Positions 26,164-33,492 of a stretch of DNA of 33,514 nt are shown here, one piece after another. The notes beneath the pieces were generated by a model. It did no database searches, was not told where the DNA came from, and worked only from the letters and a program-made list of their open reading frames with translations. The number at the start of each line of letters is the position of its first letter. The first letter of the stretch is position 1. Both the position numbers and the translations under genes were made by a program. Location: positions 1 through 33,514 of the forward strand of contig CAMGMU010000017.1 in the NCBI GenBank assembly GCA_946059305.1, read 5' to 3'. Origin of the DNA: an uncultured Bacteroidales bacterium. Lineage in GTDB: Bacteria > Bacteroidota > Bacteroidia > Bacteroidales > Paludibacteraceae.

Positions 26164-26194
26164 CAAAGGTAACAATTTTTATCGAAATATGCAA
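26164..26194 (-). promoter_or_regulatory. Promoter of the kinase/RapZ-C - MurU - EamA operon
   Basis: Minus strand TTG (26192-26194), 20 nt, then TACCTTTG (26164-26171) followed by CAACC. The leader is about 100 nt. It is divergent from the thioredoxin operon promoter, with about 60 bp between the -33 boxes. The rest of the 351-bp gap 26054-26404 shows no gene. Confidence 0.78.
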
Positions 26195-26253
26195 GAAAAA
26201 CGCAGAAAAATAGTAAAAACGCTCTTTAAGGTATCATTTTGTTAGGATTTTTC

Positions 26254-26284
26254 TTGCGTATATAGAATTTTTGTAGTAATTTTG
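26254..26284 (+). promoter_or_regulatory. Promoter of the TlpA-DUF6029-Omp28 operon
   Basis: TTG (26254-26256), 20 nt, then TAATTTTG (26277-26284), preceded by GTAG and followed by CGGC. The leader is about 115 nt to the ATG at 26405. Confidence 0.8.
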
Positions 26285-26404
26285 CGGCTGCTATTACAAA
26301 TTGCTATTAATTTGGCATAGTGTTTGCACCCATGATATAACCACATATGACACCGCGATGGCGTCAAGGACAAATTATTAACATAACCAACAACATTTCT
26401 CAAT

Positions 26405-26884
26405 ATGAAGAAATTTTTTGCCATTATGATTGCGCTTTTGAGCGTAGTGGCCATCCAAGCAGAGTTGCCAGCCGTAACGCTTCAGAACATGGATGGTAAG
26501 TCCGTTAACACTGCAGAACTCACCAATGGCGGAAAGCCAATGATTATCTCTTTTTGGGCTACTTGGTGCAAGCCCTGCATGCGCGAGCTGAAAGCGCTTC
26601 ATGAGCTATATGCTGATTGGCAGGAAGAGACAGGCGTGAAAATCGTGATTGTATCCATCGACCAAGCGCAAGATGCTAATAAGGTGAAGCCCCTCGTAGA
26701 TGGCTTTGGTTGGGAATTCGACGTGCTGCTCGATCCGAATGGCGATTTCAAGCGTGCTATGAACGTTCAGATGGTTCCTCACGTTTTTGTCATCGATGGC
26801 AAGGGCAATATTATCCATAACCATGCCGGCTACACGGATGGTGCTGAAGAAGAACTTTACGAACTTATAACGAATGCAAAGTAA
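26405..26884 (+). CDS. Exported TlpA/ResA-like thioredoxin
   Basis: A 159-residue periplasmic thiol-disulfide protein. Residues 1-19 form a signal peptide (MKKFFAIMIALLSVVAIQA) with no lipobox, so it is soluble or signal-anchored. The thioredoxin fold shows the active site WCKPC (Cys55, Cys58) in SFWATWCKPCMRELKAL, and the cis-Pro in VPHVFVIDGKG. It should reduce or oxidise thiols of envelope proteins. First gene of a five-gene operon; its last 11 bp overlap the next gene, whose ATG lies inside its 3' end. The two Omp28-like lipoproteins in the same operon also carry CxxC motifs. Confidence 0.92.
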   Translation: MKKFFAIMIALLSVVAIQAELPAVTLQNMDGKSVNTAELTNGGKPMIISFWATWCKPCMRELKALHELYADWQEETGVKIVIVSIDQAQDANKVKPLVDGFGWEFDVLLDPNGDFKRAMNVQMVPHVFVIDGKGNIIHNHAGYTDGAEEELYELITNAK

Positions 26885-28568
26885 TCGGTCCGTTTTATTC
26901 CTTATTATTTTCTTGTGCGTAAGCATAATCTCCCCGCTCGCATGGGCGGGAGATACCGTTTATGTAGTAGGCAGCTTGCAGCACGAGAGTTTGTTCCCTA
27001 CCCGATCGGTTGATCAAGACCGCACTGAGCCCAAGAAAGATTGGGCAAAAATCGATCACTTGAGCAATACCTATCTCGATTTGGGCGTACGATGGGATCG
27101 CAATTCGGAGAACAAAATCGGTTTTCGAGGCATGGAAGCAGCGCTTCGAGGCGAATTGATGGAGTGGCCGCTCCTCGGTTTTGAAGCCGGTTTTAAAGGT
27201 TACGGCCTCAGCCACCTCCATGTCAGCACGCAGTTCGATTGGGGCAAAATCACCATTGGTGACGTCTATGGGCAATTCGGCAGCGGACTGATTCTGCGTT
27301 TATACGAAGAGCGCAGCCTCGGTATTGATAACGCGCTCCGAGGAGCCAAATTTGAGCTCACCCCCTACACCGGTATCCGCTTGGAGTTCCTCGGCGGTAA
27401 GCAACGCCGCTATTGGAACTGCTACACCGATGGGGCAGGCGGATGGAATTACACGCAAGATGCTGCGCTCGGTGCCAACCTTGAGTTGCAGATATCCGAT
27501 TGGTCAGAAGCGATGCGCAATGCAGGAGCCAACCTGCTGATTGGCGGTAGTTACGTAAGCAAATACGAAGCGTTTGATACCATCATGAGCCCGGATAATC
27601 CTACACTCATGTACAACGTGCCCGAGTGGGTGGGCGCAGGCGATATACGCGCGAAGTTTCAAATGAAAGGGTGGAACGCACTCGTAGAGTATGCGTATAA
27701 AGCCAACGATCCCTGTTCTGACAACAACATGAGTTATAAACCGGGGCAGACCCTGCTCGCTTCGCTCAGTTACTCGCAGAAGGGCATGTCGGTCATCGCG
27801 CAGGTGAAACGCTCAGAGAATATGTTTTTCCGCTCGGATAGGCAGCTCCGCGGCATTGCCGGCTATCTCAACCATCTTCCCGCCTTCGCCAATCAGCACA
27901 CCTATGCACTCGCTGCACTCCATCCATATGCCACCCAAATGGCAGGCGAATGGGCGTTCCAAGGAGAGATTCGTTACACCTGGAAACGCGGCACAAAGAT
28001 GGGCGGCAAATACGGCACTACGCTCAAGCTCAATGCTTCACATGTACGCGGGCTGCAAGAAACCAACACATGGCTCGCCAGCAAAGAGACTTACTATACC
28101 GACGTCAATTTGGAGCTCAATAAGAAGATCAATAAGAAATGGTATATTGGCGCAATGCTTATGTATCAAACCTACAACAAAGCGGTGGTAGAAGGTCACG
28201 GAGACTTGATTCGCTCCGGAATTGGCGTTGTGGAAGCCAAATATGCAGTAAACAAAAACATTCAGATGCGCGCAGAGCTGCAATACCTCTTCACCAAGCA
28301 AGACGAAGGACAGTGGATTTTCGCTCTTTACGAGTTGAGCCTTTGGAAACAACTGATGATTTCCGGCCAATGGATGTATAATATCGGCTATGCACCGGAG
28401 GCAAACAATGAGCATTTCTACACCGCAGGTGCCACCTATGCTAAGGGAGCCCATCGCGTAATGCTCAGTTACACCAAAACGCGCGCCGGATATAACTGCT
28501 CGGGAGGCGTTTGCCGCTATGTACCGAAGCAGGAAGGCGTAAATATCACGTATAACTTCACTTGGTAA
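26874..28568 (+). CDS. DUF6029-like outer-membrane beta-barrel protein
   Basis: A 564-residue exported protein whose start overlaps the thioredoxin gene. Residues 1-25 form a signal peptide (FLIIFLCVSIISPLAWA). The rest alternates like a beta-barrel and is rich in aromatic and Gly residues: LGVRWDRNSENKIGFRG, FDWGKITIGDVYGQFGSGL, EFLGGKQRRYWN, LNLELNKKINKKWYIGAML. It ends VNITYNFTW with a terminal aromatic. I match it to the DUF6029 family of Bacteroidota, of unknown function. It is followed after 5 bp by an Omp28-like lipoprotein gene. A role as the membrane partner of the lipoproteins in this operon is inferred only from gene order. Confidence 0.78.
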   Translation: MQSNRSVLFLIIFLCVSIISPLAWAGDTVYVVGSLQHESLFPTRSVDQDRTEPKKDWAKIDHLSNTYLDLGVRWDRNSENKIGFRGMEAALRGELMEWPLLGFEAGFKGYGLSHLHVSTQFDWGKITIGDVYGQFGSGLILRLYEERSLGIDNALRGAKFELTPYTGIRLEFLGGKQRRYWNCYTDGAGGWNYTQDAALGANLELQISDWSEAMRNAGANLLIGGSYVSKYEAFDTIMSPDNPTLMYNVPEWVGAGDIRAKFQMKGWNALVEYAYKANDPCSDNNMSYKPGQTLLASLSYSQKGMSVIAQVKRSENMFFRSDRQLRGIAGYLNHLPAFANQHTYALAALHPYATQMAGEWAFQGEIRYTWKRGTKMGGKYGTTLKLNASHVRGLQETNTWLASKETYYTDVNLELNKKINKKWYIGAMLMYQTYNKAVVEGHGDLIRSGIGVVEAKYAVNKNIQMRAELQYLFTKQDEGQWIFALYELSLWKQLMISGQWMYNIGYAPEANNEHFYTAGATYAKGAHRVMLSYTKTRAGYNCSGGVCRYVPKQEGVNITYNFTW

Positions 28569-28573
28569 TCCGT

Positions 28574-29416
28574 ATGAAAAAAATACTGTTTTTCTTATTC
28601 TCTGCCTGTATGCTCATAAGCTGCCAGGTGATTAAAGAGGAAGACCGCTGGATAGAGATTGAAGCAAAAGAACCGGTTAGCCGTGCGCTCATTACGGAAT
28701 GCACCGGTTTCCTCTGCGTGAACTGCCCCAGAGCGGCTGAAGCAGCCCATCAGTTGCTTGAGACGTATCCTGACAATTTGGTTGTGGTAGAGATTCATCC
28801 TAAGACCAATACCTTTTGTCAGACGGGTAAACCCGAATATGATTTTACCTGCCCTGAGGCAGATAGCTTATATCTATGGCTCGGAGGAACAGCTACTACC
28901 GGCTTCCCTACCGGCTCAGTAAACCTCATATCCGGATTGGTGGATTATCTGGAATGGCCGGCACAAGTATTATCGGCTATCAGCAAAGAGACGTTGGGTA
29001 AGTTGCAGCTCACAACGCCACAAATCGATGGCCGCAACGTGGTATTGAGTTGGCATGCTGAAGCCACCAGCGCTAATGAACAATCGGCAGGCAAGGAAAT
29101 CGAATTGGTAACGATGCTTTGGCTGATTGAAGACAGCATTGTAGGGCCGCAGATGATGCCCGATGGCAGCCAAAATATGAACTATGTTCATAATCACGTA
29201 TTGCGAGGCTCTGTTTTGCCATCCATCTTCGGAGAAAAAGCATCGTATATCATCAACCAGCCGGACAACTCGATGCACCCCATTGTATATACCGTGCCGG
29301 AGATGAATAATGGGCAAACCATCCGCATGCAGCATTGCGCTATCGTAGGCGTTTTGGCAGATGCTAAAACCATGCAAGTGCATGACGTACAGGTTGTACA
29401 TTTAAACAATGAATAA
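28574..29416 (+). CDS. Omp28-like lipoprotein with CxxC (first of two)
   Basis: A 280-residue lipoprotein. The start at 28574 (MKKILFFLFSACMLISC) gives lipobox LISC (Cys17); an ATG 12 nt upstream overlaps the previous stop and adds nothing. The mature part opens like Omp28 of Porphyromonas: ALITECTGFLCVNCPRAAEAAH, with CVNC at residues 48-51, followed by VVVEIHP and a GFPTGSVN segment in the position of the thioredoxin cis-Pro loop. The second half is beta-rich (MLWLIEDSIVGPQ, YVHNHVLRGSVLP). It therefore looks like a thioredoxin-fold lipoprotein, probably outer-membrane anchored. Function is not established; an adhesin or redox role has been discussed for the family. Confidence 0.85.
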   Translation: MKKILFFLFSACMLISCQVIKEEDRWIEIEAKEPVSRALITECTGFLCVNCPRAAEAAHQLLETYPDNLVVVEIHPKTNTFCQTGKPEYDFTCPEADSLYLWLGGTATTGFPTGSVNLISGLVDYLEWPAQVLSAISKETLGKLQLTTPQIDGRNVVLSWHAEATSANEQSAGKEIELVTMLWLIEDSIVGPQMMPDGSQNMNYVHNHVLRGSVLPSIFGEKASYIINQPDNSMHPIVYTVPEMNNGQTIRMQHCAIVGVLADAKTMQVHDVQVVHLNNE

Positions 29417-29437
29417 TTAACGTTAATACATATCGAT

Positions 29438-29941
29438 ATGAAAAAGTTTTTTTATGTAATGATGAGCGCAGCAGCGCTTTGCTTGTTTACCGCATGCGGT
29501 GATCCAAACAAACCAGAACCTCCCGAAGATGAGAAGCCGGAGTATCTTGATCAAACCAAGCAGTCCAATATGGAGATTACGCTTGGCGTAGTGCCTATTA
29601 CGAAAGACACCACCATCGACATCTCGGAGTACGAAGAGAATCCGCTCACTGGCGCACAGGTAATGGAAATCCGCGGTTTCGTAAGAAATGTCAATGGTTT
29701 CCGCGTAACGGTTACTCGTTCGGAAGCAGGTTTGAAAGATGAACTCTGTGCTGGTATCCAATGCGTGCCCGGAGATGGCGAAAAGAAACAGGATTTCGAT
29801 TACAAGCTGCCGAGCGGTCAGACCGAAGCAGACTGGTATGCACATTTCACCCCTGCAAAAGAGGGCACTTACACGATCGCTTATCAGTTCCAAAACTATA
29901 ATCGCTCGATTACACTTACCGTAAATTATAATTTCAAATAA
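29438..29941 (+). CDS. Small lipoprotein of unknown function, between the two Omp28-like genes
   Basis: A 167-residue lipoprotein with lipobox LFTAC (Cys20), then a Pro/Glu-rich linker (PNKPEPPEDEKPEYLD) as in surface lipoproteins. The rest is a single beta-sandwich-like domain: EITLGVVPITKDTTIDI, VMEIRGFVRNVNGFRVTVTR, a paired Cys in LCAGIQCVPG, and a strand-rich end (TYTIAYQFQNYNRSITLTVNYNF). I do not recognise a family. The two Cys (CAGIQC) could form a disulfide that the thioredoxins act on. It lies 21 bp after one Omp28-like gene and 15 bp before the other. Confidence 0.8.
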   Translation: MKKFFYVMMSAAALCLFTACGDPNKPEPPEDEKPEYLDQTKQSNMEITLGVVPITKDTTIDISEYEENPLTGAQVMEIRGFVRNVNGFRVTVTRSEAGLKDELCAGIQCVPGDGEKKQDFDYKLPSGQTEADWYAHFTPAKEGTYTIAYQFQNYNRSITLTVNYNFK

Positions 29942-29956
29942 TAAATCACTTGCATT

Positions 29957-31354
29957 ATGAAAAAGTATTGCTATCTTTTGCTTGCTGCTTTCTCGGCAAG
30001 CATGATTCTCTCTTCTTGCGAACCGGGAACGGGCGTTGAACCCGATCCTGTTGGACAAACTTATCCGCGCATGCAGCTCATTGAGCACTTCACGGGTGCA
30101 ACATGCGGTTATTGCCCGATGGGTATGGATTATATCTATGAGGAATATAGTAAAGATCCGGATAATATGGTTTGGGTAAGCAACCATTCTGGCTACGACC
30201 CCGATGAGTATACCATCACAGGCTCTAAAACTATTTGTAAGAAATTGGGCGTTGGTGGTGCACCTAGTATCTCTATCAACCGCTATAAATACACCAACAC
30301 AAGCGCGGGTATCAAAAACGAAATCAACTACCATCCGTCCAATACCAGTGCCGTGCTGAAGAAGCAGGAAACGACTGCTACGAGCTGCGTAGAGCTTGAG
30401 CGCACCTATGATGCAGCTACCCGTAATCTTCACGTAAAAGCCACTATGAAGACCACCGACGAAGCAGTGGCCGGCTTTATGCTTACCCTGGGCGTTACCG
30501 AAAGCGGTATGCTTGGTGCGCAGGCAGATTACACTGGCTCATGGAAAGGATGGACAGAGTTTACGCACACGCATGCCATCCGCGTGTATGCTACGGCTGC
30601 ACTCGGCGATACCATCACGCTGAAGAATCGTACAGCAGTTGCTGAATACGACATCGAATTAGATGAGAACTGGGTAGCAGACAACTGCGAGATCGTAGCA
30701 TGGATTACCGAAATCGACACCTACTATCCCGTACTCAATGCCGCTAAACTGCCGGTTGTAGAAGGCACGAAGGGTGGCGAAGACATCAAGCACGGTGGCG
30801 TAACGATGGTTCCTGTACCGGATACATATCCTGAAAATGGTGCTCCTGTAAGCAATATCAACTTCAAGACCCATGAATTAACGCCAAAGGATGGATATGT
30901 AGTGCTCGAGCTGGAGAGTGATACTGTGATTGGCAGGAACAATTACGGTAACCTCTTCCCGTATATGGTTCTCTACATTGGATCCAATGATAATGGCATT
31001 GCGTACGGCACGTATACCGTATCATCGGAGCTCACGCCAACCACTGTTTATGCTGGTTATCGCGATGATGAGAAGATCTCTTACGGCGGCTCTTGCCTCT
31101 ATACTTGCTTCACCTATAAATCCGAGGTATATTTAAATTCCGTTTGGTTCGTAGCAGCAGGTACGATTACCGTAACGGCTGAAGGTGTAACGATTGATAT
31201 CACTACGAAGAATGGCAGTGCCTTCCATGGTTCGTACGTAGGCAACATCAATTTAGCTACAACTGCTGCTCCGCAGAAAGCACCTATGCAGATCAAGCCC
31301 CTCTATATGATGATGGCTGAAGGCGAGCCGAAAGCTAAACTGCTCTACTTCTAA
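29957..31354 (+). CDS. Omp28-like lipoprotein with CxxC (second of two)
   Basis: A 465-residue lipoprotein with lipobox LSSC (Cys21). After an acidic linker comes the Omp28/thioredoxin-like segment MQLIEHFTGATCGYCPMGM with CGYC at residues 50-53, and a later GVGGAPSISINRYKY loop in the cis-Pro position. The middle third is beta-rich with TAVAEYDIELDENWVADNCEIVAWI, typical of Omp28 C-domains. The last 170 residues are an extra domain absent from the first copy (GTYTVSSELTPTT, then GTITVTAEGVTIDITTKNG). The two Omp28 proteins are diverged, so duplication is old or both were acquired. It closes the operon before a strong terminator. Confidence 0.87.
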   Translation: MKKYCYLLLAAFSASMILSSCEPGTGVEPDPVGQTYPRMQLIEHFTGATCGYCPMGMDYIYEEYSKDPDNMVWVSNHSGYDPDEYTITGSKTICKKLGVGGAPSISINRYKYTNTSAGIKNEINYHPSNTSAVLKKQETTATSCVELERTYDAATRNLHVKATMKTTDEAVAGFMLTLGVTESGMLGAQADYTGSWKGWTEFTHTHAIRVYATAALGDTITLKNRTAVAEYDIELDENWVADNCEIVAWITEIDTYYPVLNAAKLPVVEGTKGGEDIKHGGVTMVPVPDTYPENGAPVSNINFKTHELTPKDGYVVLELESDTVIGRNNYGNLFPYMVLYIGSNDNGIAYGTYTVSSELTPTTVYAGYRDDEKISYGGSCLYTCFTYKSEVYLNSVWFVAAGTITVTAEGVTIDITTKNGSAFHGSYVGNINLATTAAPQKAPMQIKPLYMMMAEGEPKAKLLYF

Positions 31355-31383
31355 TCAACTATTCATCTGTACGAATACTACCA

Positions 31384-31414
31384 AAATCCCGCTCTCAAAA
31401 GGGCGGGATTTTTT
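31384..31414 (+). terminator. Terminator of the TlpA-Omp28 operon
   Basis: AATCCCGC (31385-31392) pairs perfectly with GCGGGATT (31403-31410), followed by T to 31414. Confidence 0.9.
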
Positions 31415-31504
31415 ATGCATTACAACTCATAGCACATAGAAAGAAAAGAGGAAAAACGTACAATTTTGTTGCAAACATTACGAAATACAAGTTACCAATT
31501 GCGC

Positions 31505-31597
31505 AAAAAATGTGACACAAAACCGATATTGGTAATTTTGCAAAACATTGAATATCAATATATTATAAAAAACAACATGCTAAAAAATGTGATACAA
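31505..31597 (+). repeat. Direct repeat upstream of the membrane HTH gene
   Basis: AAAAAATGTGACACAA (31505-31520) recurs as AAAAAATGTGATACAA (31582-31597), 15 of 16 identical, 77 bp apart. The first copy is followed by a TAATTTTG box (31533-31540) with no good -33 partner. The second precedes the full promoter at 31611-31641. This may be an operator pair or the trace of a promoter duplication. The 381-bp gap 31355-31735 otherwise holds no gene. Confidence 0.5.
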
Positions 31598-31610
31598 CCC
31601 TGAAAAAGTA

Positions 31611-31641
31611 TTGCACAATCAAGAAAAAAGCAGTAATTTTG
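31611..31641 (+). promoter_or_regulatory. Promoter of the membrane HTH gene
   Basis: TTG (31611-31613), 20 nt, then TAATTTTG (31634-31641), preceded by GCAG and followed by CACC. The leader is about 90 nt to the ATG at 31736. Confidence 0.78.
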
Positions 31642-31735
31642 CACCGATTCTCAATCGAGTGGCCACTTTTTCGAGAACGAGTCAACTCATAATATTAATC
31701 GTCTTTATTAGGACATCGTTTAACCCACTATTCGT

Positions 31736-32218
31736 ATGAACATAGATTTTGAGATTATCTTGACGTTTCTTATTCTGCTTCTCATCTATGGTTGCATAGG
31801 TTTGTATCACGAGCTGAAATACCAAGATCAGAAAGATGAAATCAAGCGTCTGCTCGTGGTCGAATCGCTTCACAAAACGCAGCTGACGGAAAAGCAACAA
31901 ATGTTGATGGATCAGATACGCAAGCATATTCGTTCGCGCGAACAAGTGTTGGCATGCCAAGAGCTCCGCGCTTCCTACGCCAAAGAAGTGGCATCCTTGC
32001 AGAAGAAATACCCCCGACTGACGAGCAACGATATCGATATTCTCCTGCTCCTCGGCATCGGATTAAGCAATCAGGAGGTGGTAGCGTTTATGGATATGAA
32101 CAAACGCAGTTACTACCGCCGCAGGCAACTCATTTCCGAGCGCACGGATATTCCCGCTGCCAATATCAATAGCTTTGCCTGTCAATGGTTGGGAGAAAAA
32201 AATGACTTATCAATATAG
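31736..32218 (+). CDS. Membrane-anchored coiled-coil protein with C-terminal helix-turn-helix
   Basis: A 160-residue protein of unknown function. Residues 6-25 form one membrane helix (EIILTFLILLLIYGCIGLYH). Residues 26-90 are highly charged and helical, likely a coiled coil (KYQDQKDEIKRLLVVE, EKQQMLMDQIRKHIRSRE). Residues 95-137 resemble the LuxR/SpoIIE-neighbour type HTH seen at the end of many Bacteroidota regulators: LTSNDIDILLLLGIGLSNQE, VVAFMDMNKRSYYRRRQLI. The usual sensor (TPR, receiver) is missing, so it may be a minimal membrane-tethered regulator or the remnant of a longer one. Its stop TAG (32216-32218) is completed by the first two bases of the repeat element that follows, so the original C-terminus may have been different. 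Confidence 0.75.
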   Translation: MNIDFEIILTFLILLLIYGCIGLYHELKYQDQKDEIKRLLVVESLHKTQLTEKQQMLMDQIRKHIRSREQVLACQELRASYAKEVASLQKKYPRLTSNDIDILLLLGIGLSNQEVVAFMDMNKRSYYRRRQLISERTDIPAANINSFACQWLGEKNDLSI

Positions 32219-32299
32219 GTGGGTTCTAATAATTCCCACTTAAGAAAAACTATTCATTATTGTGGGTAAACGTATTATAGCGAATTTGCGGACCCACCT
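32217..32299 (+). repeat. Repeat family B, intact short copy (83 bp)
   Basis: Terminal inverted repeats AGGTGGGTTC (32217-32226) and GGACCCACCT (32290-32299), 9 of 10 matching. Internal CCCAC and GTGGG make two alternative folds possible: end-to-end pairing, or two side-by-side hairpins. Its first 53 bp match 5488-5540 with one mismatch, and the whole element matches the inverted copy at 5754-5837. It starts inside the stop codon of the HTH gene and could also act as its transcript end. Confidence 0.82.
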
Positions 32300-32347
32300 A
32301 AATTAATTCTATTGTAGAAATTTCGAATCCACATAATTCTTTCTAAT

Positions 32348-33016
32348 ATGAAAAAAGTGCATTTTATCTATTTCCTCGATATCATTTTGGTTATTGTATA
32401 TTTCTATGTAGCCAGTCTAATTCCCTTTGAAGAACACTTTTGGCTACTTATTCCTTTCCTCTGTATTGCTTGTATAACGATTACGCTGCCGAGTATATAT
32501 CTACAACGCCACCCTGTTAAGGCACAACTGCCCAATGATTATGCAGGCAACGAAGACGAAACCATCCAATTCAAAAATCAATTCAACAAGAAATACACAA
32601 CTGAAGAAGTTGTAAAGGGACTAATATTGGCATTCTTTCTTGTTACACCCTGCTATTTCTTTAAGGTTGAAGAAATCACTTGGTCTAATTTTTGGGGAGA
32701 TTTATCCTTATTTCTGTTTCTTGGTATCATCTTTATGCCCATCAATGTAAGCAGAATACGTAAGCAGTTGCAGTCGTATTACATTGTGCAAGAGGATTTG
32801 CTGATTATCCGCAACGACCGTATTGCAGGCGATATGAATATCCCATTGGAGGCTATCACGGATGTTCGTTTTGAGTTCAACGTATATAAAAGTGCGTACA
32901 ACCCATTCCTGATTCTTACAATCAATGGTTTGCCTCTCAAGTTGGAAACCTACGGCTGCGGTATGCAACTCGCTTATGCCATCCTTTACCGCCAAAAATC
33001 CCTTCAAACCCTCTAA
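32348..33016 (+). CDS. Four-helix membrane protein with C-terminal beta domain, unknown function
   Basis: A 222-residue protein. Hydrophobic helices lie near residues 6-25, 31-50, 87-105 and 115-134. The last 80 residues (YYIVQEDLLIIRNDRI, IPLEAITDVRFEFNVY, FLILTINGLPLKLETYG) have the strand pattern of bacterial PH-like domains found in small membrane proteins of phage-defence or stress type, but no family is certain. The ATG follows an A/T-rich leader, and no promoter of the local type was found between the family B repeat and the gene. It is flanked on both sides by repeats, which suggests a recently rearranged spot. Base usage seems lower in G+C than in the core genes. Confidence 0.65.
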   Translation: MKKVHFIYFLDIILVIVYFYVASLIPFEEHFWLLIPFLCIACITITLPSIYLQRHPVKAQLPNDYAGNEDETIQFKNQFNKKYTTEEVVKGLILAFFLVTPCYFFKVEEITWSNFWGDLSLFLFLGIIFMPINVSRIRKQLQSYYIVQEDLLIIRNDRIAGDMNIPLEAITDVRFEFNVYKSAYNPFLILTINGLPLKLETYGCGMQLAYAILYRQKSLQTL

Positions 33017-33033
33017 TATCTTACTCAAAAATG

Positions 33034-33143
33034 TGTAACGCTTGTAACGTTTGTAACGTTTTGACATAAATGCCAACACGTTACTGCACTGTTTGTAACG
33101 CTTTGACATAAATGCCAACACGTTACTGCACTGTTTGCAACGC
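33034..33143 (+). repeat. Nine-bp iterations and 42-bp tandem repeat with internal dyads
   Basis: TGTAACG occurs three times 9 bp apart (33034, 33043, 33052). A 42-bp unit is then repeated twice (33050-33091 and 33092-33133) with one difference and starts a third time (TTTGCAACGC). Each unit has the dyad GTAACG ... CGTTAC. Open frames on the minus strand here read Lys-Arg-Tyr repeats and are judged not to be genes. Confidence 0.75.
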
Positions 33144-33192
33144 TCGCAACGCTTGCTGCTTTGTCGCTGCACTCAGCATTCAAGCAGCCATA

Positions 33193-33268
33193 GTGCATAT
33201 AGCTTACATCTAGCTTACATCTAGCTTACATTTACGTGCGCTGTAAGCTAGATGTAAGCTAGATGCAC
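33193..33268. repeat. Interspersed palindromic repeat family A, copy 2
   Basis: Arms 33193-33218 and 33243-33268 pair over 26 bp with one mismatch and are again made of ATCTAGCTTAC units. The loop has the same ACGTGCGCT as copy 1 (5362-5445), in the same orientation, 27.8 kb away. Confidence 0.85.
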
Positions 33269-33275
33269 GTGTAAT

Positions 33276-33363
33276 GAACGGAGGATGGTTGAGCGATGAA
33301 TGGGCGAAGAATGAATGAAGAACGGAGGATGCAGAACGATGAACGGGGCGAAGAATGAAAAAT
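33276..33363 (+). repeat. 44-bp imperfect tandem repeat
   Basis: Two units starting GAACGGAGGATG (33276 and 33320) with GCGAAGAATGAA near the end of each. It is purine-rich with no open frame of interest. Confidence 0.6.
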
Positions 33364-33437
33364 ACGAGGGCGATTTGTTCGTTTTATGAGTAACCTTATT
33401 CAGTATAAGACAATTTTTGTGGCAAAAGGCGCGCAAA

Positions 33438-33469
33438 TTTGCGTATCTCAAAAAAAAGTAGTACCTTTG
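33438..33469 (+). promoter_or_regulatory. Promoter of the gene leaving the window
   Basis: TTTG (33438-33441), 20 nt, then TACCTTTG (33462-33469), preceded by GTAG and followed by TAGCCG. Confidence 0.8.
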
Positions 33470-33492
33470 TAGCCGTTTTTCAAAAATAACAT

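Noticed and set aside
29423..30433. A 336-codon open frame on the minus strand
   Set aside because: Antisense to two lipoprotein genes with clear signal peptides; no promoter or family match.
31533..31540. Second promoter (TAATTTTG) upstream of the HTH gene
   Set aside because: No TTG at the -33 position 20 nt upstream; kept only as part of the duplicated upstream region.
33034..33143. Possible CRISPR array or small Lys-Arg-Tyr-rich protein gene on the minus strand
   Set aside because: The 42-bp units are directly adjacent without spacers; the minus-strand frame is just translated tandem DNA with no leader or promoter.
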